NCBI RefSeq assembly: GCF_042682045.1
Contig: NZ_JBHUGS010000002.1
Coordinates: 186,001-250,000, forward strand
From: Sphingomonas_R arantia
GTDB taxonomy: Bacteria; Pseudomonadota; Alphaproteobacteria; Sphingomonadales; Sphingomonadaceae
Reading direction: 5' to 3'
Length of the DNA stretch: 64,000 bases
Positions 33,872 through 42,628 of the stretch are shown piece after piece. The notes beneath the pieces were generated by a model. The model was not told the origin of the DNA and did not search any database. It saw only the letters and a list, made by a program, of their open reading frames with translations. The position numbers and the translations under genes are program-made. Numbering within the stretch: the stretch's first letter is position 1; every line of letters starts with the position of its first letter.

Positions 33872-36064
33872 TTAGGCCATGCCCTTGATGACCTTGTCGA
33901 GCGTCAGCGGATAGTCGCGGATGCGGACGCCGCAGGCGTTGTAGACCGCGTTGGCGATCGCCGCGCCGGCGCCGCAGATGCCGAGTTCGCCGACGCCCTT
34001 GGCCTTCATCGGTGAGGATTTCTCGTCGAGTTCGCTCAGGAAGAACACGTCCTGCTTCGGAATGTCCGCATGTACGGGCACATGATACTCGGCCATGTCG
34101 TGATTGACGAAATAGCCGAAGCGCGGATCGGGCACGGCGTCTTCCATCAGGGCCGCGCCGACGCCCATCGCCATTGCACCGATGACCTGGTTGCGGGCGG
34201 ATTTCGGATTGAGGATGCGGCCGGCGGCGAAGGCACCGCCCATGCGACGGACGCGGATCTCGCCGGTCGCCATGTCGACGCCGACCTCGGCGAAGTGCGA
34301 GCCGAACGTGGCCTGGGCGTACTTCTTCGACAGATCGCCGAACTCGATTTTGTCGGTGACGACGGTGCCGGTGGGGCCGGCGGCCTCGCCAAGGCTGACC
34401 GAGCGGTTGCCAGAAGTGATCTTGCCGTCCGCGAAGGTGGCATCCGCGTTGAAGCCGGCCTTCTGCGCCAGCTGCGTGCGGAGCGTCATGCAGGCGGCGT
34501 AGACGCCAGCGGTGGAGCTGTTCGCGCCCCACTGTCCACCGGAGCCGGCCGAAGCGGGGAAGCGGCTATCGCCCAGCTTGACGACGACGCCCTCGAGCGG
34601 GACGCCCATCATCTCGGCCGCGGTCTGCGCGATGATCGTGTAGGTGCCGGTGCCGATGTCGGTCATGTCGGTTTCGACGGTCACGAGACCCTTCGAATCG
34701 ACGCCGACGCGCGCGCCGGAGTCCATTGTGACGTTGTCGCGGAACGCGGACGCCATCCCCATGCCGACCAGCCACTGGCCGTCGCGGACCTGGCCGGGCT
34801 TTGGATTACGCTTCGACCAGCCGAAGCGGTCCGCGCCGACCTTGAGCGCCTCGACCAGCTTGCGACTGGAGAAGGGGCGGGACTCGCCCTTTTCGGGGTC
34901 GAACTGCGTATCGTTGACGATGCGGAGCTGGACCGGGTCCATGTTCAGCTTTTCGGCCAGTTCGTCCATCGCCGCTTCGAGTGCGAGCAGACCGACCGCC
35001 TCACCCGGCGCGCGCATCGCGTTGCCCTCGCCGAGGTTGAGCACGGCGAGACGGTGCGACGTCATACGGTTTTCGCCGCGATAGAGCAGCCGTGTCGCGT
35101 TTGCCGCGGTCTCGGGCGAGCCGCCTTCGAGATCGCCGGACCAGACTTCGTGCGCGATCGCATCGATCCGGCCGTCCTTGCCGGCGCCGATGCGCAGGCG
35201 CTGGATCGTGGCGGGGCGGTGCGTCGTGTTGTTCATGATCTGCGGACGAGCCAGCGTCACCTTGACCGGCCGGCCGACGGCGCGGGCGCCGAGGGCCGCC
35301 ATCACGGCGTCAGAGCGGACCCAGAGCTTTCCACCGAAGCCGCCGCCGATGAACGGTGAATCGACGCGGACATTTTCGCGCGGGATCATGAGCGTGGTCG
35401 CCATGTCGCCGACCGCCCAGTCGATCATCTGGTTGGAGGTCCAGAGCGTCAGCTTGTCGCCGGTCCACGATGCGATCGTGGCGTGCGGCTCCATCATTGC
35501 GTGGCTCTGATCCGGCGTCGTGTAGGTCGAGTCTACCTTGACCGCGGATCGCGCAAACGCACCGGCGAAGTCGCCAACCGCGGTGTCGGGGTTGCCACCC
35601 TTCGGCTTTATCGCGCTGTCCTTTTGCGCGGCGAGGTCGGCCTTCGGCGTCCCCTGCGCATATTGGACACGGACCATCTTGGCGGCGTCGCGGGCCTGCT
35701 CGAACGTCTCGGCCACGACCAGTGCGACGGCCTGGTCGTAATGTTCGACCATGGGGCCGGCCAACATATGGGCGGTGTGGTTCTTGGCCTTGGCGAGCTT
35801 GCCGGCGTTTTCGTAGGTCACGACCTTCAGAACGCCGGGGGCGGCGAGTGCGTCGCGGCTGTCGATCGAAACGATCCGGCCGGTCGCGATGGCCGAGCCG
35901 ACGATCCAGCCATAGGCGGCGTTCGGGGCCATGCCGTTACGCTCATAGGCGTAGGGCGCGGTGCCGGTGACCTTGGCCGGGCCGTCGATACGGTCGTGCG
36001 AGCGGCCGATGACCTTTTGCTGGTCGATCGGATTGAGGGCGGTTGCGGGGGTGTCGAACTTCAT
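33872..36064 (-). CDS. paoC: Periplasmic aldehyde oxidoreductase, molybdenum subunit (PaoC-like)
   Basis: A 730-residue molybdopterin-cytosine-dinucleotide subunit of the xanthine oxidase family; E. coli PaoC has 732. It starts IDQQKVIGRSHDRIDGPAKVTGTAPYAYE. Landmarks are MMEPHATIASWTGDKLTLW, the Moco loop PFIGGGFGGKLW, NAMRAPGEAVGLLALEAAMDELA, GSGGQWGANSSTAGVY, and the catalytic glutamate region MKAKGVGELGICGAGAAIANAV. The ATG at 36064 is 2 bases past the paoB stop. It oxidises aldehydes to acids in the periplasm. No obvious PaoD-type maturation gene is in the window. Confidence 0.92.
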   Translation of the reverse strand: MKFDTPATALNPIDQQKVIGRSHDRIDGPAKVTGTAPYAYERNGMAPNAAYGWIVGSAIATGRIVSIDSRDALAAPGVLKVVTYENAGKLAKAKNHTAHMLAGPMVEHYDQAVALVVAETFEQARDAAKMVRVQYAQGTPKADLAAQKDSAIKPKGGNPDTAVGDFAGAFARSAVKVDSTYTTPDQSHAMMEPHATIASWTGDKLTLWTSNQMIDWAVGDMATTLMIPRENVRVDSPFIGGGFGGKLWVRSDAVMAALGARAVGRPVKVTLARPQIMNNTTHRPATIQRLRIGAGKDGRIDAIAHEVWSGDLEGGSPETAANATRLLYRGENRMTSHRLAVLNLGEGNAMRAPGEAVGLLALEAAMDELAEKLNMDPVQLRIVNDTQFDPEKGESRPFSSRKLVEALKVGADRFGWSKRNPKPGQVRDGQWLVGMGMASAFRDNVTMDSGARVGVDSKGLVTVETDMTDIGTGTYTIIAQTAAEMMGVPLEGVVVKLGDSRFPASAGSGGQWGANSSTAGVYAACMTLRTQLAQKAGFNADATFADGKITSGNRSVSLGEAAGPTGTVVTDKIEFGDLSKKYAQATFGSHFAEVGVDMATGEIRVRRMGGAFAAGRILNPKSARNQVIGAMAMGVGAALMEDAVPDPRFGYFVNHDMAEYHVPVHADIPKQDVFFLSELDEKSSPMKAKGVGELGICGAGAAIANAVYNACGVRIRDYPLTLDKVIKGMA

Positions 36065-36066
36065 GG

Positions 36067-37017
36067 TCAGGCTTTCGCTTCCGTAAAGACAGCGGCGAGC
36101 GTCCGTTGGACGAGCGGCACCTTGAAGGCGTTCTGGGCGGTCGGCTTGGCACCGGCGAACGCGGCGGTCGCGACGGCGGCGGCCCCCTGCGATGCGCGGG
36201 CGTCGGCAGCCTCGACGCGCCACGGCTTGTGGGCGACGCCGCCAAAGGCGAAGCGGCCGCTGCCGTCGGGCTGAAGCACCGTCGCGATCGAGATCGTCGC
36301 GAAGGCATAGGATGCGCGGTCGCGGACCTTACGGTAAATCTGCGTGCCCCCGATCGGCTTGGGCAGCGTGACGGCGGTGATGAACTCGCCGGGTTGCAGG
36401 CTCGTTTCGATGTTCGGCGTGGTGCCGGGCAGACGGTGGAAGTCCGCGATCGGGATCATGCGCTTGGCGCCGTCCGGGTTGACGGTCTCGACGGTCGCGT
36501 CGAGTACGCGCATTGCGACGGCCATGTCGGACGGGTGGGTCGCGATGCACTGGTCGCTGACGCCGATGACCGCGAGCGACCGGCTGTAGCCACCAATCGC
36601 CGCGCAGCCGGAGCCGGGCTGGCGTTTATTGCAGGGCTTGGTCGTGTCGTAGAAATAGGGGCAGCGCGTGCGTTGCAGCAGGTTGCCGGCGGTCGTCGCC
36701 TTGTTGCGGAGCTGACCCGAGGCACCCGAGACGAGCGCGCGGGACAGGACGGCATAGTCACGCCGCACGGTGCGGTCCGCGGCGAGATCGGTGTTGCGGA
36801 CGAGCGCGCCGATGCGCAGGCCGCCGTCACGGGTCTTCTCGACCTTGTCGAGGCCGAGATGGTTGACGTCGATCAGATGCGCCGGTGTTTCGATCTGCAG
36901 CTTCATCAGGTCGAGCAGGTTGGTGCCGCCTGCGATGAACTTGGCATTCGGGTTGGCGGCGATGGCGGCGGCGGCGGCTATCGCGCTGTCCGCCCGCTCA
37001 TAGGTAAAGGGCTTCAT
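36067..37017 (-). CDS. paoB: Periplasmic aldehyde oxidoreductase, FAD subunit (PaoB-like)
   Basis: A 316-residue FAD-binding subunit. The N-terminal FAD loops are NAKFIAGGTNLLDLMKLQ and GASGQLRNKATTAGNLLQRTRCPYFYD; the Cys-containing segment RCPYFYDTTKPCNKRQPGSGCAAIGG matches the extra 4Fe-4S cluster known from PaoB. CO dehydrogenase flavoprotein C-terminal features follow (YRKVRDRASYAFATISIA). It passes electrons from the Moco and Fe-S subunits to FAD. The ATG overlaps the paoA stop (ATGA). Confidence 0.92.
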   Translation of the reverse strand: MKPFTYERADSAIAAAAAIAANPNAKFIAGGTNLLDLMKLQIETPAHLIDVNHLGLDKVEKTRDGGLRIGALVRNTDLAADRTVRRDYAVLSRALVSGASGQLRNKATTAGNLLQRTRCPYFYDTTKPCNKRQPGSGCAAIGGYSRSLAVIGVSDQCIATHPSDMAVAMRVLDATVETVNPDGAKRMIPIADFHRLPGTTPNIETSLQPGEFITAVTLPKPIGGTQIYRKVRDRASYAFATISIATVLQPDGSGRFAFGGVAHKPWRVEAADARASQGAAAVATAAFAGAKPTAQNAFKVPLVQRTLAAVFTEAKA

Positions 37018-37655
37018 GCGCGTTCCCCCGCGACATCGCGAATTGCTGTGACGATGTTCGAATATGCGGCGCAGCGGCAGATGTTGCCGGACATGCGCTC
37101 GCGGATTTCATCCTCGGTCGGCGCGATGCCGGCGGCGAGATCGGCGGTGACGTGGCTCGGAATACCGTCCTTGATCTCGCCAAGCGTTGCGACCGCGGAG
37201 CAGATCTGGCCCGGGGTGCAGTAGCCGCACTGGTATCCGTCATGCGTCACGAACGCGGCCTGCATCGGGTGCAGGTTGCCGGGCTGGCCAAGCCCCTCGA
37301 TCGTGGTGACCGAGTCGCCGTCATGCATCACGGCGAGCGTCAGACAGCTGTTGATGCGGCGACCCTCGACGATGACGGTGCAGGCACCGCATTGACCGTG
37401 GTCGCAGCCCTTCTTCGTGCCGGTCAGGTCAAGATGCTCGCGCAGTGCATCGAGCAGGGTGGTGCGCGGATCGACGTCGATCTTGCGCGTCTTGCCGTTG
37501 ATCTTGAGCGACACCGGCAGCGTCGCGGCGGGTGCGCGCTGGGCGGGGGCCGATGCGGCCTGCGCACCGAGCGGGGTGGAAACGACGGCCGCGGTCGCAA
37601 CCCCGCCGGCAATCAAGCTACGACGCGTCACGTCGAGTGGGTCATTGGCATGCAT
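37014..37655 (-). CDS. paoA: Periplasmic aldehyde oxidoreductase, 2Fe-2S subunit (PaoA-like)
   Basis: A 213-residue subunit with a twin-arginine signal (DVTRRSLIAGGVATAAVVSTPLGAQA), so the folded complex is exported by Tat. The plant-type 2Fe-2S ligands are in GCDHGQCGACTVIVEGRRINSCL. The second 2Fe-2S domain shows CGYCTPGQICSAV and GNICRCAAYSNIVTAI. It is the first gene of paoABC. The only Tat signal is here, as in E. coli, and carries the other subunits along. Confidence 0.94.
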   Translation of the reverse strand: MHANDPLDVTRRSLIAGGVATAAVVSTPLGAQAASAPAQRAPAATLPVSLKINGKTRKIDVDPRTTLLDALREHLDLTGTKKGCDHGQCGACTVIVEGRRINSCLTLAVMHDGDSVTTIEGLGQPGNLHPMQAAFVTHDGYQCGYCTPGQICSAVATLGEIKDGIPSHVTADLAAGIAPTEDEIRERMSGNICRCAAYSNIVTAIRDVAGERA

Positions 37656-37806
37656 GGAGTATCCCCGTGCGGCAGAACTATTGGTCTTCTACCGATCGTT
37701 ACGAAATACGCGCGGGCCAGCGAATTCGATCCTTTTGCGAGTGATTTGCAGTCGGTTGCGTGCCGATCAACTGTTAGTCTAAGCGCGGGCAACAGGGGGA
37801 AAGATC

Positions 37807-38202
37807 ATGGCGGGCCGGCGATATGCGATCCGGGTGAAGGGGATCGCGACCAATGCGATCGACGATGTCGCGGGGCTGTTGACGCTCTACATCGGCTGCA
37901 TCTTCGTTGCGGCGGCGGTGTTTACGGAAGCGGAGGGCAAGCCGTTCCGGGAGGCGTTGTGGTGGGCGTTCGTGACGGCGATGACGATCGGGTATGGCGA
38001 CATCTATCCGGTGACGACGACGGGGCGCATCGCTGGGATCGCGCTGATGCATATCGTACCGCTGTTCATCATCCCGCTGATCACGGCGCGGATGGCGTCG
38101 CGGCTGATCGTGGACAGCGACGCGTTCACCCACACCGAGCAGGAGGAGATCAAGGCGCTGCTCCGCCGGGTGGATGCGAAGCTGGACGAGCGGGCGGACT
38201 GA
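37807..38202 (+). CDS. Two-helix potassium channel protein
   Basis: A 131-residue Ion_trans_2 protein. Span 1 is VAGLLTLYIGCIFVAAAVF, then the pore helix and selectivity filter FVTAMTIGYGDIYPVTTTGR, then span 2 IAGIALMHIVPLFIIPLITARM. A short charged C-terminal tail (THTEQEEIKALLRRVDAKLDE) may form a coiled coil. GGGGGAAAG precedes the ATG. The family makes tetrameric K+ channels. It is divergent from paoA. Confidence 0.85.
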   Translation: MAGRRYAIRVKGIATNAIDDVAGLLTLYIGCIFVAAAVFTEAEGKPFREALWWAFVTAMTIGYGDIYPVTTTGRIAGIALMHIVPLFIIPLITARMASRLIVDSDAFTHTEQEEIKALLRRVDAKLDERAD

Positions 38203-38203
38203 C

Positions 38204-39013
38204 CTAGTCGGGCGCGACCTGCGTCAGGTGGTGGAGGACGATGCCGCTGGTGGTCGCGACGTTCAGGCTGTCGACGCCGGGCGCCATCGGGATCGACAGC
38301 GGACGCGCGCGGGCGAGGAGGGCGGGGTCGAGGCCGGGTCCCTCCGCCCCGAGCAGCACGGCGGTGCGGGCCGCGGGTCGGTGGCGGGCGAGCGTGGCTG
38401 GCGCTGACGGGGTGAGCGCGACGGGGTCGAACCCGTGGTGTTCGAGGAGGGCGATCGGGTCTGTGCCACGCGGGAGTTTCGCGAACGGCACGGTCAGCGC
38501 GGCGCCGACCGAGACGCGGATCGCCTTGCGGTAGAGCGGGTCGCAGCAGTCCGAATCGAGCAGGATCGCGGGCACGCCGAACGCCGCGGCGTTGCGGAAG
38601 ATGCCGCCGAGATTGTCGTGGTTGGCGATGGCGGAGAGCAGCAGGATGGTCGCAGGCCCCTCGGTGCGGGCAAGCAATGTGTCGGCGTCGGGCGTGTCGA
38701 TGCGGCGTCCGACGGCCAGGATGCCGCGGTGGATCGCGAAGCCGGCAATCGCGTCCATCACCGGTTGGGCGGCGGCGTAGACCGGCACGTCGTACGGTAC
38801 GCGGGCGAGGAGGTCGGCAAGCGATGCGGTTCGGTGGGCGGCGATCAGGAGCGACACGGGGCGGTAGGCGGCGGATGCGAGCAGCATGTTGAGGACGACC
38901 TTGCCCTCCGCCACGAAAAGCGCGTCGCGGCCGACCAGATCGCGGTCGCGGATGTCGCGATAGGGCTCGATCCGCGGGTCGGCCGGGTCGGTGATCGTGA
39001 CGATGTTAGTCAT
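38204..39013 (-). CDS. SpoU/TrmH family RNA 2'-O-methyltransferase
   Basis: A 269-residue SPOUT enzyme. The N-terminal substrate-binding domain reads IEPYRDIRDRDLVGRDALFVAEGKVVLN. The knotted SAM domain shows LSAIANHDNLGGIFRNAAAFG (motif 1), AVLLGAEGPGLD (motif 2) and LSIPMAPGVDSLNVATTSGI (motif 3). The ATG at 39013 overlaps the trhO stop by 8 bases; an earlier in-frame ATG lies at 39115 inside trhO. The target (tRNA or rRNA) cannot be read from sequence. Confidence 0.88.
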   Translation of the reverse strand: MTNIVTITDPADPRIEPYRDIRDRDLVGRDALFVAEGKVVLNMLLASAAYRPVSLLIAAHRTASLADLLARVPYDVPVYAAAQPVMDAIAGFAIHRGILAVGRRIDTPDADTLLARTEGPATILLLSAIANHDNLGGIFRNAAAFGVPAILLDSDCCDPLYRKAIRVSVGAALTVPFAKLPRGTDPIALLEHHGFDPVALTPSAPATLARHRPAARTAVLLGAEGPGLDPALLARARPLSIPMAPGVDSLNVATTSGIVLHHLTQVAPD

Positions 39014-39935
39014 GCCGCCCGCCGACGTTCTGTGCGCCGACATGCGGTTCCCCGCGCGCCTCGGCCAGCGCAACCTGGCGGTGGCGTTCGGCATAGCCGG
39101 CGCGCTGGTCGGCATCGCGCGCGTTGTGGCAGGCGGGGCAGGCCTGCCCCTCGACGAACAGCGGCGAGGCGCGGTCGGCGGGGGAGACGGGACGGCGGCA
39201 GGCGCGGCACAGGCCGTGCGTGCCGGGGGCGAGGCCGTGGCCGACCGCGACGCGTTCGTCGAACACGAAGCATTCGCCCTGCCACAGGCTTTCGGCGGCG
39301 GGGACGGTTTCGAGATATTTGAGGATGCCGCCGTCGAGATGGTGGACGTCGTCGAGCCCCTCGGACTTGAGGAAGGCGGTCGCCTTTTCGCAGCGGATGC
39401 CGCCGGTGCAGAACATCGCGATCCGGGTGTCGGGCGCGATGCTCTCGCGGTTGGCGCGGAACCAGGCGGGGAAGTCGCGGAAGCTCTGCGTCTTCGGATC
39501 GACCGCGTTGGCGAAGGTGCCGATCGCGACCTCGTAGTCGTTGCGCGTGTCGATGACGAGCGTCGCGGGGTCGGCGATCAGCGCGTTCCAGTCGGACGGC
39601 GCGACATAGTGGCCGACGCCCTCCAGCGGGTCGATCGCGGGTTCGCCCATGGTGACGATCTCGCGTTTGATGCGGACCTTCATGCGGTGGAACGGCATGG
39701 TGGCGGCATCGCTGTATTTGACCGTGATGTCGGCGCAGCCCGGGAGGGTGCGGATGTGGTCGAGGACCGCCGCGATCCCGTTCGCGGGACCGGCGATGGT
39801 GCCGTTGATCCCTTCCTGCGCGAGGAGGAGCGTGCCTTTGACCTCGTTCGTGGTGCATGTGGTGAGGAGGGGGTCGCGCAGGGCTTGCGGGTCGGGGAAG
39901 CGGGTGAAGCGGTAGAGGGCGGCGACCTGGATCAT
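39006..39935 (-). CDS. trhO: tRNA uridine(34) hydroxylase, rhodanese type
   Basis: A 309-residue TrhO/YceA protein, which installs 5-hydroxyuridine at tRNA position 34. The N-terminal acylphosphatase-like domain reads QVAALYRFTRFPDPQALR and GTLLLAQEGINGTIAGP. The rhodanese domain has IDTRNDYEVAIGTF and active-site FCTGGIRCEKATAFL with the catalytic cysteine. The C-terminal Cys-rich zinc-binding part is CRACRRPVSPAD and CPACHNA. Its 3' end overlaps the SpoU methyltransferase gene, another RNA-modification enzyme. Confidence 0.93.
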   Translation of the reverse strand: MIQVAALYRFTRFPDPQALRDPLLTTCTTNEVKGTLLLAQEGINGTIAGPANGIAAVLDHIRTLPGCADITVKYSDAATMPFHRMKVRIKREIVTMGEPAIDPLEGVGHYVAPSDWNALIADPATLVIDTRNDYEVAIGTFANAVDPKTQSFRDFPAWFRANRESIAPDTRIAMFCTGGIRCEKATAFLKSEGLDDVHHLDGGILKYLETVPAAESLWQGECFVFDERVAVGHGLAPGTHGLCRACRRPVSPADRASPLFVEGQACPACHNARDADQRAGYAERHRQVALAEARGEPHVGAQNVGGRHD

Positions 39936-40084
39936 GGTGCGGGCCCTTAGCAGGGCGGGCCTGTGTCGTCATCTTCGCGGGGGGGGGGCGTTTTGGCTTT
40001 AGGTTGCGCTCGACCGGAGGGAGATCCCGGTTTTCGCCGGGATGACGTGTTTGAGGCGAGGTCTGACTGCTCCTGGTCTTGAGC

Positions 40085-40151
40085 GTTCCCCGGCGGAAGC
40101 CGGGGCCTTGGCGCAAGCGCTTCACCTAGGCCCCGGCCTTCGCCGGGGAAC
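40085..40151. repeat. Palindromic interspersed repeat, class B copy 1
   Basis: A 67-bp inverted repeat with 23-bp arms (two mismatches): GTTCCCCGGCGGAAGCCGGG paired with the complement at the right. The spacer contains CGCAAGCGCTTCACCT. A same-length copy in the same orientation lies at 42485-42551, so the two bracket the ybdD-cstA pair. REP-like elements of this kind are common in sphingomonads. Confidence 0.85.
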
Positions 40152-40170
40152 GGTAGGCGCTAGGCTAAGC

Positions 40171-40365
40171 TCAGCAACATCGTCCGCCGCCGGCGCTGCC
40201 GTAGCGGGCGTCCTGGCGGTTGCGGAAGAAGGTACATTCGGACATCGGCTCGCGGTCGGGGTGGTGGGCGGCCATGTGCGCGCGGTAGGCGTCGTAGCTC
40301 GGCACGCCGACCATCAGCCGGGCGGTGTCGCGGAGCGCCTTTATGACCCGGGCGAAGCGGCTCAT
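40171..40365 (-). CDS. ybdD: YbdD/YjiX family small protein
   Basis: A 64-residue DUF466 protein: FARVIKALRDTARLMVGVPSYDAYRAHM and HHPDREPMSECTFFRNRQDARYG are the family signature, with a C-terminal GGGRCC. It is almost always encoded after CstA-type transporters and is thought to modulate or assemble them. The ATG overlaps the cstA stop (ATGA). Confidence 0.95.
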   Translation of the reverse strand: MSRFARVIKALRDTARLMVGVPSYDAYRAHMAAHHPDREPMSECTFFRNRQDARYGSAGGGRCC

Positions 40366-42413
40366 TCCGCGGGCGCCAGGGCGGGGAGCTCGGACACGGT
40401 CGGGTGATACACCCGGCGTGCGGCGATGCAGGTGCGGATGCCGTAAAACAGAATCGCGGCGACGACCGCGAGGAAGATCGCGCAGAGGCCGGCGTCGATG
40501 CGGTCGTTCATCACGATCCGGCTCATGTCGCCGATCGACTTGGCGGGGGCCAGCACCTCGCCGCGGGACAGCGCGTCACCGTATTTGGCGGCGTGGGACA
40601 GGAACCCGACCTTCGGATCCGCGGAGAACAGCTTCAGCAGGCCGGCGGCGGTGGTGCAGAGGATCAGCCACGCCGCCGGGACGATCGTGACCCAGGCGAA
40701 GCGGTGCTGCTTCATGCGGAACAGGACGACCGTGGCGAGCGTCAGCGCGATGGCGGCGAGCATCTGGTTCGAGATGCCGAACAGCGGCCAGAGCGTGTTC
40801 ACGCCGCCGAGCGGATCGGTGACGCCCTGGTACAGGAAGAAGCCCCACGCCGCGACGCAGAGCGCGGTGGCGACGAGGCCGGGTGCGACCGCGGAGGTAT
40901 CGCGGAATCGCGGGACCATAAGCCCGAGCAGGTCCTGCAGCATGAAGCGGCCCGCGCGGGTGCCGGCGTCGACCGCGGTCAGGATGAACAGCGCCTCGAA
41001 CAGGATCGCGAAATGGTACCAGAAGGCCATCATCGCCTTGCCGCCGATCACGTGGCTGAAGATCTGCGCCATCGCGACCGCGAGCGTCGGGGCGCCACCG
41101 GTGCGCGAGATGATGCTCGCCTCGCCCACGTCGCGCGCGGTCTGGGTGAGCGTCGCCGCGTCGATCGGGAAGCCCATCGCGGTGACCGCGGCGGCGGCGC
41201 TCATGGCGTCGGGGCCGAGCACCGCGGCCGGGCTGTTCATCGCGAAATAGATGCCGGGATCGAGGATCGAGGCGCCGACCAGCGCCATGATCGCGACGAA
41301 GCTTTCCATCAGCATCGCACCGTAGCCGATGAACGGGGCGTCGGCTTCGCTGGCGATCAGTTTGGGCGTCGTGCCGCTGGCGATCAGCGCGTGGAAGCCG
41401 GAGACCGCACCACAGGCGATCGTGATGAACAGGAACGGGAAGAGCGAGCCCGACCAGACCGGGCCGCCGCCGCCCGCGAACACGGTGACCGCAGGCATGC
41501 GGAGCGGCGGGGCCATGATCGCGATGCCGATCGCCAGTGCCGCAATCGCGCCGATCTTGAGGAATGTCGACAGATAGTCGCGGGGGGCGAGCAGCAGCCA
41601 GACCGGCAGGACGGAGGCGACCGCGCCGTAGCCGATCAGGATCCAGCAAAGCTGGACGGGCGTGTAGGTGAACAGCGGTGCCAGCGTGGGCGAGGCGGCG
41701 ACGTTGGCGCCGAACACGATCGCGGCGAACAGCCCGATCATGCCGAGCGCCGACACCTCGCCCACCCGGCCGGGGCGGATCCAGCGTGTGTAGGCGCCCA
41801 TCAACATGGCGAGCGGGATGGTGGCGGCGACGGTGAACAACCCCCACGGGCTTTCGGCGAGCGCGCGCACCACGATCAGCGCGAGGACGGCGAGGATGAT
41901 GACCATGATCATGAAGGCGCCGAACAGCGCGATCGTGCCGGGGATCGTCCCCATCTCCATCCGGATCAGTTCGCCGAGCGAACGGCCGTCGCGGCGCATC
42001 GAGATGAACAGGATCATGAAGTCCTGCACCGCGCCCGCCACGACGACGCCGGCGAGAATCCAGAGCGTACCGGGGAGGTAACCCATCTGTGCCGCGAGCA
42101 CGGGGCCGACCAGCGGGCCGGCGCCGGCGATCGCCGCGAAATGGTGGCCGAACAGGATGTTGCGGTTGGTGGGCACATAGTCGAGCCCGTCGGCGCGGCG
42201 GTGCGCCGGGGTGGTGCGGGCCGGGTCGATGCGCAGCACGCGGTCCGCGATGAAGCGCGCGTAGAAGCGGTAGGCGATCAGGTAGACCGAGATCGCGGCG
42301 GCGACGATCCAGAGCGCGTTGATCTGTTCCCCGCGGGACGTGGCGACCACCGCGAGCGCGCCGGCCGCAAGCGCGGCCATGGCGGCCCAGCCGGTTTTCT
42401 GGATGATGGTCAT
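40362..42413 (-). CDS. cstA: CstA/BtsT-family pyruvate or peptide transporter
   Basis: A 683-residue carbon-starvation CstA protein with about 16-18 membrane spans. Landmarks are YVPTNRNILFGHHFAAIAGAGPLVGPVLAAQMGYLPG, VQDFMILFISMRRDGRSLGEL, FITIACGAVSGFHALIASGTTPKL and WPLFGISNQMLAAIALTLATVVLFRM. Members import peptides or pyruvate, often under carbon limitation. It precedes ybdD. The ATG at 42413 stands 71 bases from the class B repeat, so the promoter region is short. Confidence 0.95.
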   Translation of the reverse strand: MTIIQKTGWAAMAALAAGALAVVATSRGEQINALWIVAAAISVYLIAYRFYARFIADRVLRIDPARTTPAHRRADGLDYVPTNRNILFGHHFAAIAGAGPLVGPVLAAQMGYLPGTLWILAGVVVAGAVQDFMILFISMRRDGRSLGELIRMEMGTIPGTIALFGAFMIMVIILAVLALIVVRALAESPWGLFTVAATIPLAMLMGAYTRWIRPGRVGEVSALGMIGLFAAIVFGANVAASPTLAPLFTYTPVQLCWILIGYGAVASVLPVWLLLAPRDYLSTFLKIGAIAALAIGIAIMAPPLRMPAVTVFAGGGGPVWSGSLFPFLFITIACGAVSGFHALIASGTTPKLIASEADAPFIGYGAMLMESFVAIMALVGASILDPGIYFAMNSPAAVLGPDAMSAAAAVTAMGFPIDAATLTQTARDVGEASIISRTGGAPTLAVAMAQIFSHVIGGKAMMAFWYHFAILFEALFILTAVDAGTRAGRFMLQDLLGLMVPRFRDTSAVAPGLVATALCVAAWGFFLYQGVTDPLGGVNTLWPLFGISNQMLAAIALTLATVVLFRMKQHRFAWVTIVPAAWLILCTTAAGLLKLFSADPKVGFLSHAAKYGDALSRGEVLAPAKSIGDMSRIVMNDRIDAGLCAIFLAVVAAILFYGIRTCIAARRVYHPTVSELPALAPAE

Positions 42414-42484
42414 GCGCCGCCCCTCTGTTCTTGGGTGGAACCTAGTCGGGGTTTGGGTTGGAGGGCAAGCTGCCTGCCGGTCTT

Positions 42485-42551
42485 GTTCCCCGGCGAAGGC
42501 CGGGGCCCAGACGCAACCGCTTCACCTGGGCCCCGACCTTCGCCGGGGAAC
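42485..42551. repeat. Palindromic interspersed repeat, class B copy 2
   Basis: 67 bp, same orientation and spacer logic as copy 1 (CGCAACCGCTTCACCT). The right arm carries GACC where copy 1 has GGCC, so the arms pair almost fully. It lies in the 215-base gap between cstA and the MHS transporter gene, both of which start from this gap. Confidence 0.85.
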
Positions 42552-42628
42552 TGTCGGCGGTGCAGGTGTTGGCTCTCCCTTCCGTTGTCAGACCGGGTAA
42601 GGAGGCATCAGACACACAGGGGAATCAG

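Noticed and set aside
40085..42551. Composite transposon around ybdD-cstA
   Set aside because: The flanking elements are only 67-bp palindromes; there is no transposase or target-site duplication that I could see.
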